Shown here: piece after piece, positions 1 to 5,190 of the stretch
Position numbering within the stretch: position 1 is the stretch's first letter
Layout: each line of letters begins with the position of its first letter
NCBI GenBank assembly: GCA_013695565.1
Contig: JACDAG010000846.1
Span: 1 to 5,190 of the forward strand
Length of the DNA stretch: 5,190 bases
Source of the DNA: Bradyrhizobium sp.
Lineage (GTDB): Bacteria > Pseudomonadota > Alphaproteobacteria > Rhizobiales > Xanthobacteraceae
Direction: 5' to 3'
Notes under the pieces: generated by a model
What the model saw: the letters and a program-made list of their open reading frames with translations, nothing else
Told to the model about the DNA's origin: nothing
Database searches by the model: none
Made by a program: the position numbers and the translations under genes

Positions 1-1412
1 CCTTTGGTCGCAAGCAGCTCAACGGCAAATGGGTGTTCGATCTCGGCACCATCACCGGCGAATTGGCAGAAACCTACGAGGTCAGCCCGGATGGGCTGAA
101 GATGACTTTTCGCCTGCGCAAGGACGCCAAGTTCCAGGACGGCACGCCGGTGACCGCTGATGACGTCAAATGGTCGCTCGACCGGGTTGTCACGGCGCCG
201 GTGCTCGGCAAGGCGCAACTCCTGACGGGTTCGATGACATCTGCCGACCAGTTCAAAGTAATCGATCCTCTGACCATCGAGGTGACGCTGCCGAAGCCGG
301 ACAAGCTCGCGCTGCCGAATCTCGCCACCATCTATCCGATCATCTTCAACTCCAAGGTCGCGAAGTCGCACGCGACGGCAGACGATCCCTGGGCACTGGC
401 GTGGTTGAAGGAGAACACGGCCGGCAGCGGCGCCTACAAGATCGAGACCTTCAAGCCGGGTGAACAGGTGATCATGTCGCGCAACGAGGTCTGGAATCGC
501 GGCACGGCCGACAAGACGGCATTCTTCAAGCGCGTCATCGTGCAGTCGGTGCCGGAACCGGCGACGCGCGCCAATCTGGTCGAGCGCGGTGACGCCGACA
601 TCGTCGTCGATCTGCAGGCGAGCGATATCCAGTCGCTCGAGGCCAAGGGCAAGCTGAAGGTGATCTCGACGCCGCAATACAATTCCGTCACCTTCGTTTC
701 GATGAACAACCAGATCCCGCCCTTCGACAATATCAACGTACGCCGCGCCGTCGCCTTTGCGTTGCCCTACGAAGACATGTTCAAGGCGGCGCTGTTCAGC
801 CGCGGCTCGCCGCTGTTTGGCGCGACATGGGCCGATGGCAAGCCACCCAGCGGCGTCTATCCTCTCCCGCAGCCGGTGAAGCTCGATCTTGAGAAGGCCA
901 GGGAATATATGAAGGCGGCCGGCATGCCGGACGGTTTCTCGACCACGTTCAGCTTCAACGTCGGCCAGGCTTCAACGGCCGAACCGATGTCTGCCCTGAT
1001 CAAGGAGTCGCTCGCCAAGATCGGCATCAAGGTCGATATCCAGAAGCTGCCGGATGCGCAGATGTCGACGCAGATCAATGAGAAGAAGCTGCCCTTCTTC
1101 ACCGAGGGCATCGTCGCCTGGCTGCCGTCGCCCGACTATTTTTATCGAAACTTCTACACCGGCAACCAGCGCTGGAATTACTCGTCGATCAACAATGCCG
1201 AACTGGTGGAGATCGCGCAGAAGGCCCGTTTCGAACCCGACGCCGCCAAGTACGAGGAGGACGGCAGGAAGCTCAACGCCATCCACTTCGCCGAGATGCC
1301 GCAGGTTCCGCTCTGGCAACCCAGCCAGGACGCTGTCATGGCGGCCTCGGTCGAAGGCTACACCTACCAGTTCCATCGGCAGGTCGATTTCCGCGATCTC
1401 AATCGCAAGTAG
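1..1412 (+). CDS. Periplasmic substrate-binding protein of a peptide-type ABC importer (SBP_bac_5), 5' partial
   Basis: This is the solute-capturing component of a Dpp/Opp-class ABC importer, expected in the periplasm. The reading frame is open from the window edge (first full codon at 3), giving 469 visible residues ending in TAG at 1410-1412. A GTG at 33 is an internal valine, because family-like sequence (GKWVFDLGTITGELAETYEV) runs through it. Family proteins are usually about 500-540 residues, so the signal peptide and the first few dozen residues lie outside the window. The SBP_bac_5 signature is at 63-188 (SPDG, then TFRLRKDAKFQDGTPVTADD and a following SLDRV). Further family landmarks are GSGAYKIETFKPGE near 424-465, NINVRRAVAFAL at 729-764, and the C-terminal PLWQPSQDAV stretch. 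The permease and ATPase genes follow directly, which supports the role. The substrate (peptide, opine, glutathione, nickel or other) cannot be determined from sequence alone. Confidence 0.93.
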   Translation, partial: FGRKQLNGKWVFDLGTITGELAETYEVSPDGLKMTFRLRKDAKFQDGTPVTADDVKWSLDRVVTAPVLGKAQLLTGSMTSADQFKVIDPLTIEVTLPKPDKLALPNLATIYPIIFNSKVAKSHATADDPWALAWLKENTAGSGAYKIETFKPGEQVIMSRNEVWNRGTADKTAFFKRVIVQSVPEPATRANLVERGDADIVVDLQASDIQSLEAKGKLKVISTPQYNSVTFVSMNNQIPPFDNINVRRAVAFALPYEDMFKAALFSRGSPLFGATWADGKPPSGVYPLPQPVKLDLEKAREYMKAAGMPDGFSTTFSFNVGQASTAEPMSALIKESLAKIGIKVDIQKLPDAQMSTQINEKKLPFFTEGIVAWLPSPDYFYRNFYTGNQRWNYSSINNAELVEIAQKARFEPDAAKYEEDGRKLNAIHFAEMPQVPLWQPSQDAVMAASVEGYTYQFHRQVDFRDLNRK

Positions 1413-1424
1413 CCGGTCGGCATC

Positions 1425-2456
1425 ATGGCGGCCTTTGGAGCAACACTAGTGCGGGCGGGCAGGCGGTTCCTGTCTTCGCTTCCGGCGCTCTTTGGCGTGC
1501 TCGTCTTCACCTTCCTGTTGATGAGGGTACTGCCGGGCGACCCGGCGGTGTTCTTCGCCTCCGGACCGAATTCCGGCAAGGAGGAGATCGAAGCCATCCG
1601 CAAGCAGATGGGCCTCGACAAGCCGGTACCGGAACAGCTGATGTTCTATCTCTACGACGTCGGCAGCGGCAATCTCGGCCGGTCGATGATGACCGGCCAA
1701 CTCGTCACGAAAGATCTGCGCGAGCGGCTGCCGGCTTCACTGGAGCTTACCTTCACGGCGCTGCTGATCGCGCTGGTGTCGGCGGTGCCGCTCGGTGTAT
1801 TCGCGGCATTGAGACCGGGCTCCCTGATCGACCATGGTGTGCGTTTTTTCTGCGCGCTCGGCGTCTGTGTGCCGACCTTCGTTTCGGGCCTGCTGCTGAT
1901 CTATGTCTTCTATTATCTGCTTGGGCTTGCGCCTGACCCGTCCGGCAGGGTCGATATCTTCGCGTCATTGCCGCCGCGGCGGACCGGATTCCTGCTGATC
2001 GACTTCCTGCTCGCCGGCGATTTCGATGGTTGGCGGGCCGCCTTCCGGCAGTTGATCCTGCCGGCGCTCACCATGGCGCTGTTCGTGGTGGCGCCGCTGG
2101 CGCGCATCACGCGCGCCTCGATGCTGGTTTCACTGGGCAGCGATTTCGTGCGTACCGCGCGCTCCGTCGGCCTTCCCTGGTGGAAGGTCGTCGTCACCTA
2201 TGCATTACGCAACGCGATCCTGCCGGTGATTACCATCGCCGGCATCGTGTTCTCGACCATGCTCGGCGCCAACGTGCTGGTGGAGAAGGTGTTCTCCTGG
2301 CCGGGTGTCGCGTCCTACGCGCTCGATGCGCTGCTCTCTTCCGACTATGCGCCGGTACAAGGCTTCGTGCTGCTGATGGCGACCGTGTTCGTGATCGTCA
2401 ATCTGCTGGTGGATATTCTCTACGGCATTGCCGATCCCCGGGTGACAATAGGATGA
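1425..2456 (+). CDS. dppB: ABC transporter permease, DppB/OppB type
   Basis: Inner-membrane permease forming one half of the translocation channel. From ATG 1425 it has 343 residues, normal for DppB. Six hydrophobic segments are visible at roughly residues 15-36, 104-129, 138-165, 208-233, 262-286 and 310-335. The N-terminal segment ends in the family motif LMRVLPGDPA (32-41). The EAA loop that docks on the ATPase is at about 240-268 (DFVRTARSVGLPWWKV followed by ALRNAILPV), with the conserved glycine at 249. The TGFLLIDFLLAGD stretch (187-199) before the fourth segment is usual in this family. The gene begins 12 bases after the binding-protein gene and overlaps the next permease by ATGA. The start is uncertain: ATG 1425 has no convincing ribosome site, whereas GTG 1449 (335 residues) sits 8 bases after GGAG at 1437-1440. 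The dppB name is family-level only; the substrate is unknown. Confidence 0.95.
   Translation: MAAFGATLVRAGRRFLSSLPALFGVLVFTFLLMRVLPGDPAVFFASGPNSGKEEIEAIRKQMGLDKPVPEQLMFYLYDVGSGNLGRSMMTGQLVTKDLRERLPASLELTFTALLIALVSAVPLGVFAALRPGSLIDHGVRFFCALGVCVPTFVSGLLLIYVFYYLLGLAPDPSGRVDIFASLPPRRTGFLLIDFLLAGDFDGWRAAFRQLILPALTMALFVVAPLARITRASMLVSLGSDFVRTARSVGLPWWKVVVTYALRNAILPVITIAGIVFSTMLGANVLVEKVFSWPGVASYALDALLSSDYAPVQGFVLLMATVFVIVNLLVDILYGIADPRVTIG
1437..1440 (+). promoter_or_regulatory. Candidate Shine-Dalgarno (GGAG) favouring an alternative dppB start at GTG 1449
   Basis: GGAG lies 8 bases before the in-frame GTG at 1449-1451, which is good ribosome-site spacing. The bases before ATG 1425 (CCGGTCGGCATC) contain no purine-rich site. 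Starting at 1449 gives a protein beginning MRAGRRFLSSLPALFGV, close to the usual short N-terminal leader of DppB proteins. A four-base match can occur by chance, so this is suggestive only. Confidence 0.4.
2441..2445 (+). promoter_or_regulatory. Candidate Shine-Dalgarno (GGTGA) for the dppC gene
   Basis: GGTGA, complementary to part of the 16S anti-Shine-Dalgarno, lies 7 bases before ATG 2453 and inside the last codons of dppB. It supports ATG 2453 as the dppC start, rather than the upstream part of the same open frame, which overlaps dppB out of frame. Confidence 0.45.
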
Positions 2457-3301
2457 CCAGCGCAACCCTTCGCCATGCCGGATGGATCTTGCGCGGCAAC
2501 CCGCTCACCGGCGTTGCCGCGACCGGCGTCTTCCTGCTGGTGCTGATCGCCATCTTCGGGCCGTGGATCGTGCCGTACGATCCGATCGTCTCGAACGTGT
2601 CGGAGGCGCTGATGCCGCCGAGTGCTGCCCACATCGCCGGTACCGATCAACTCGGCCGCGATGTGTTCAGCCGCCTCATCGTCGCCGCGCGGCTCGATCT
2701 TGCCATCGCTGTCTCGGCGGTCGGAATCTCCTTTGCCATCGGCGCCGTCATCGGCGCGATCTGCGGCTATACCGGTGGCCGGCTCGATCGCGGCGTCGGC
2801 CGCTTCGTCGACGTCGTGATGGCCTTTCCGCTGTTCGTGCTGGCGATGGCGATGGTCGCCGCCCTTGGCAACCGGGTCGAGAACATCATCATCGCGACCG
2901 CCATCATCAATCTTCCGTTCTATATCCGCTTTGCGCGGGCGGAGGTGAATGTCCGCCGCAATGTCGGCTGGGTTGAGGCCGCGCGCGCCTGCGGCGACAG
3001 CCACATCTCGGTGATATTGCGATTCTTGTTGCCGAACGTGCTGCCGGCCATGGCGGTGCAAATCTCGCTCAATCTCGGCTGGGCGATCCTCAATGCTGCC
3101 GGACTTTCCTTTATCGGGCTCGGCGTCAAACCGCCGACGCCGGAATGGGGCATCATGGTTGCCGAGGGGGCGCGCTTTATTTCCACCGGCAAATGGTGGC
3201 TGGTCGCATTCCCCGGACTGGCGCTGATGCTGACCGTGCTGTGCTTCAACCTGCTGGGTGACGGGGTGCGCGATATTCTCGATCCTCGCATGCGCACATG
3301 A
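2453..3301 (+). CDS. dppC: ABC transporter permease, DppC/OppC type
   Basis: Second inner-membrane permease, pairing with the DppB-type protein. It has 282 residues, typical of DppC. The N-terminus matches the OppC_N region: a short cytoplasmic leader (RHAGWILRGNPLTG), a first membrane segment at about 18-40, then the PYDP motif (41-44) and the periplasmic GTDQLGRDVFSR motif (63-74) that marks this family. Further hydrophobic segments lie at about 82-105, 120-138, 143-158, 195-222 and 249-269. The EAA loop is at about 173-199 (EAARACGDSHISVI, then LPNVLPAM), with the conserved glycine at 181. The C-terminus NLLGDGVRDILDPRMRT is the standard family ending. ATG 2453 overlaps the dppB stop by four bases (ATGA), and the TGA at 3299-3301 overlaps the ATPase start in the same way. 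The open frame extends upstream to 2030, but that part is a shadow of dppB and does not resemble a permease. Confidence 0.95.
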   Translation: MTSATLRHAGWILRGNPLTGVAATGVFLLVLIAIFGPWIVPYDPIVSNVSEALMPPSAAHIAGTDQLGRDVFSRLIVAARLDLAIAVSAVGISFAIGAVIGAICGYTGGRLDRGVGRFVDVVMAFPLFVLAMAMVAALGNRVENIIIATAIINLPFYIRFARAEVNVRRNVGWVEAARACGDSHISVILRFLLPNVLPAMAVQISLNLGWAILNAAGLSFIGLGVKPPTPEWGIMVAEGARFISTGKWWLVAFPGLALMLTVLCFNLLGDGVRDILDPRMRT

Positions 3302-4965
3302 CCTCATCGCTGCTGGAACTGAACGATCTGCACGTGACGTTCTCGACACGGCGCGGGCTGGTCGAGGCGGTGCGCGGTGTGACGTTCTCGCTTGGCGCGG
3401 GCGAGATGCTCGGCCTTGTCGGCGAGAGCGGTTCGGGCAAATCCGTCACGGGTTTTGCGATCACGCGGCTGCTCGATGCGGCGGGGCGGATCACAGCGGG
3501 CCAGATCCGGTTTCGCGGGCAGGAGATCACGCGGATAGCGGGCAGCGACTTCCGCCATCTGCATGGCGCCGCGATGGCGATGATTTTCCAGAACCCGCGT
3601 GGCGCGCTCAATCCGATCCGCGCGGTCGGCGACCAGATCGCCGATGCCATCACCGCGCATAAGCGAATGTCCCGGGATCAGGCGCGCGCGCAGGCGCTGG
3701 AGCTGCTGCGCGCCGTGCAAATCCGCGATCCCGAAAAGCGCATGGCCGCCTATCCACATGAACTTTCCGGCGGCATGTGCCAGCGCGTGATGATCGCGAT
3801 GGCGATTTCCTGCAATCCGGCGTTGCTGATCGCCGACGAGCCGACCACCGGCCTCGACGTCACGACGCAAAAGATCGTGATGGATCTCCTGACCGGGATC
3901 GCGGCCGAACGCGGCATGGCAACGATATTGATCACCCACGATCTCGGTCTCGCCGCGCGTTATTGCCGCCGTGTCGTTGTCATGGAGCAGGGCCGTCTGG
4001 TCGAGGAGGCCGAGCCGAAAAAACTCTTCCGCGCGCCGCAGCACGCTTACACCAAGCGGTTGGTGGCGGCTTCGCCCACGGCGACGTCCCGGATCGCGGA
4101 CCTGGTGCCGAAGGAAGAGATGGGCCGCGCAATTCCGATCAAGATCACACCCCGGTCGCCGCCACCGCCGGGCAGGCCGCCGCTGCTGGAAGTGCAGAGG
4201 CTTGTAAAACGGTTCGACCAGGGCGCTGCGGCGGTCGCGGACTTCTCGATGATGATCAACGCCGGCGAGAGCGTCGGCCTGGTCGGCGAATCCGGTTCCG
4301 GCAAGAGCACGACATCGCGCATCATCTGCCGGCTGATCGATGCGAGCGAGGGGGAGATCGCGTTCGAGGGGCAGTCGATCGGCCATATCCCGGCACGCGA
4401 CTTTCACCGCTCACCGTTTCGCAAGGATATCCAGATCGTCTTTCAGGATCCGACCGACAGCCTGAACCCGCGCTATACCGCCCTTGACTGCATTGCCCAT
4501 CCGCTGCTGCGGCTGGCTGGCATGCGGCCCGGCGATGCGCTGCGGCAGCGGGTGGAGGAGTGTGCGCAGCGGGTCGGATTGGGGATCGAATTGCTGACGC
4601 GCTTTCCGCATCAGCTCTCGGGTGGCCAGAAGGCGCGCGTCGGCATCGCCCGCGCCATCGCCTGCCGGCCGCGCCTGCTGGTGCTGGACGAGCCGACCGC
4701 TGCGCTCGACGTCTCCGTGCAGGCGGTCGTGCTGCAGCTGCTTGATCGACTGCGGCGCGAAGATGATCTCGCATTCCTCTTTGTCAGCCACGACCTCAAC
4801 GTGGTCCGCATGATGTGCGATCGGACCATCGTGCTGCAGAATGGCCATATCGTCGAGCAGGGCGAAAGCCGGGCCATGTTCGACAATCCGCAAACCGCCT
4901 ACACCCGCGAACTGGTCGAAGCCGTGCCGCACATCGAGCCGAAACTGGCTGTGTCCGCGACCTGA
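3298..4965 (+). CDS. Tandem ABC ATPase, DppD-DppF-type fusion
   Basis: Cytoplasmic ATPase that powers the importer, with both nucleotide-binding domains in one 555-residue chain. In most Dpp/Opp systems these are two proteins of about 320-340 residues each. Domain 1 (about 5-260, DppD-like): Walker A GESGSGKS 42-49, Q-loop Q98, signature LSGGMCQ 156-162, Walker B with D180 and E181, D-loop D187, H-loop H214. Domain 2 (about 296-545, DppF-like): Walker A GESGSGKS 330-337, Q-loop Q383, signature LSGGQKA 440-446, Walker B with D464 and E465, D-loop D471, H-loop H498. Each domain ends in the oligopeptide-ATPase tail (HAYTKRLVAASP at 249-260; TAYTRELVEAVP at 533-544). The linker, about 261-296, includes a proline run at 288-291. 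Neither tail has the cysteine-rich CPxxxRC-type segment of many stand-alone DppD/DppF proteins. The start ATG overlaps the dppC stop (ATGA) and has no visible ribosome site, which suggests translational coupling. All residues needed for ATP hydrolysis are present in both domains. Confidence 0.96.
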   Translation: MTSSLLELNDLHVTFSTRRGLVEAVRGVTFSLGAGEMLGLVGESGSGKSVTGFAITRLLDAAGRITAGQIRFRGQEITRIAGSDFRHLHGAAMAMIFQNPRGALNPIRAVGDQIADAITAHKRMSRDQARAQALELLRAVQIRDPEKRMAAYPHELSGGMCQRVMIAMAISCNPALLIADEPTTGLDVTTQKIVMDLLTGIAAERGMATILITHDLGLAARYCRRVVVMEQGRLVEEAEPKKLFRAPQHAYTKRLVAASPTATSRIADLVPKEEMGRAIPIKITPRSPPPPGRPPLLEVQRLVKRFDQGAAAVADFSMMINAGESVGLVGESGSGKSTTSRIICRLIDASEGEIAFEGQSIGHIPARDFHRSPFRKDIQIVFQDPTDSLNPRYTALDCIAHPLLRLAGMRPGDALRQRVEECAQRVGLGIELLTRFPHQLSGGQKARVGIARAIACRPRLLVLDEPTAALDVSVQAVVLQLLDRLRREDDLAFLFVSHDLNVVRMMCDRTIVLQNGHIVEQGESRAMFDNPQTAYTRELVEAVPHIEPKLAVSAT

Positions 4966-4985
4966 AATCCGCCCTGCGTATCCGT
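4966..4985. other. Convergent intergenic gap without a visible terminator
   Basis: Only 20 bases separate the ATPase stop (TGA 4963-4965) from the stop of the minus-strand gene. The sequence AATCCGCCCTGCGTATCCGT has no stem-loop and no T-run. The pentamer ATCCG occurs twice, which is not meaningful at this length. Termination must use a signal I cannot see, for example Rho or a structure inside one of the coding ends. Confidence 0.7.
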
Positions 4986-5190
4986 CTAATGGCGCGCCAG
5001 AAGCACTGCGACGAGGATGATCAGGCTCGCCGTCAATATCTTCCAGAACAGCATCGGATTGCGATCATAGAGCGAGCGCCGCGTCGCCACCGCAGGCTTT
5101 GCCCACATCGCTCCATTTTCCAGTTCGTGCGCGAACTCGATGACGTCGCCATAGCGTTGCGTGGGATCGACGTGGAGCGCCTTGCCGATG
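4986..5190 (-). CDS. C-terminal fragment of a membrane-anchored Ser/Thr kinase-like protein (probably a PP2C phosphatase/kinase fusion)
   Basis: On the minus strand, a frame open from the right edge (first full codon at 5189-5187) runs 67 codons to TAG at 4988-4986. The visible start IGKALHVDPTQRYGDVIEFA, then HELENG, fits the last helix of a eukaryotic-type protein kinase domain (subdomain XI), where a DPxxRYxD pattern with the arginine is conserved. A short basic linker follows (AKPAVATRRSLYDRNP), then one hydrophobic segment FWKILTASLIILVAVLLARH that would anchor the protein in the inner membrane by its C-terminus. This layout matches bacterial proteins that join an N-terminal PP2C phosphatase to a kinase and end in a tail anchor, often encoded beside nitrate transport and assimilation genes. 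The catalytic regions lie outside the window, so the kinase call rests on this tail alone and the phosphatase part is inference. The gene is convergent with the transporter operon and probably unrelated to it. Confidence 0.65.
   Translation of the reverse strand, partial: IGKALHVDPTQRYGDVIEFAHELENGAMWAKPAVATRRSLYDRNPMLFWKILTASLIILVAVLLARH

Noticed and set aside
33..35. GTG at 33 as the start of the binding protein
   Set aside because: The frame is open to the window edge and the residues before it fit the family. A start here would leave the protein without the signal peptide a periplasmic binding protein needs.
2030..2452. Upstream extension of the dppC reading frame giving a 423-residue protein
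   Set aside because: The extension overlaps dppB out of frame and reads as an Arg/Ala/Gly-rich shadow. Permease similarity begins exactly at ATG 2453, which also forms the usual ATGA overlap.
2420..3349. A 309-codon open frame on the minus strand opposite dppC
   Set aside because: The same kind of artefact: a hydrophilic Arg/Asp/His/Gln-rich translation mirroring the hydrophobic codons of a permease, with no recognisable fold or independent start signals.
3304..4407. A 367-codon open frame on the minus strand opposite the fused ATPase
   Set aside because: Its translation is rich in Arg, His, Asp and Gln with no domain-like pattern, and it lies wholly opposite a gene with complete ABC motifs. 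Long antisense frames are expected in GC-rich DNA with few stop codons.
3777..4487. A 236-codon plus-strand open frame inside the fused ATPase gene
   Set aside because: It is in another frame of the ATPase gene, is rich in Arg/Gly/Asp, and overlaps regions encoding Walker B, the linker and the second Walker A. It is a frame shadow with no features of its own.
4991..4998. Palindrome GGCGCGCC as a possible regulatory site
   Set aside because: It lies in the last codons of the minus-strand gene and is a simple GC palindrome expected by chance in GC-rich DNA. There is no partner repeat or T-run to make a terminator.

Overview
The window is GC-rich, tightly packed and almost entirely coding. It looks like a chromosomal segment of an alphaproteobacterium, probably of the Rhizobiales (Bradyrhizobium/Rhizobium/Mesorhizobium type). 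That placement is inferred from codon style, from the peptide-family ABC operon with fused ATPases, and from the kinase-type gene at the right edge. No base composition or database search was run.

Positions 1-4965 hold one plus-strand operon for a complete peptide/nickel/opine-type (Dpp/Opp) ABC importer. In order: a periplasmic substrate-binding protein of the SBP_bac_5 family, whose N-terminus lies left of the window; a DppB-type permease; a DppC-type permease; and a single 555-residue protein carrying two ABC ATPase domains in tandem (DppD-like then DppF-like). The gap between the binding protein and dppB is 12 bases. dppB/dppC and dppC/ATPase each overlap by four bases (ATGA), so the three membrane and ATPase genes are probably translationally coupled. 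The binding protein would capture the solute in the periplasm, the two permeases form the channel, and the fused ATPase supplies both nucleotide-binding sites. The substrate cannot be read from the sequence.

Positions 4966-4985 are a 20-base convergent gap with no visible terminator hairpin. Positions 4986-5190 hold the C-terminal 67 codons of a minus-strand gene. It reads as the last helix of a eukaryotic-type Ser/Thr kinase domain followed by a C-terminal membrane anchor. This arrangement is typical of the fused PP2C phosphatase/kinase proteins often found beside nitrate-assimilation genes. This gene is short here only because the window cuts it.

I found no RNA genes, insertion sequences, CRISPR arrays, attachment sites or origin. 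The window looks like an ordinary transport operon. The points worth a second look are the ATPase fusion with its missing cysteine motif, the ambiguous dppB start, and the kinase-like tail at the edge.
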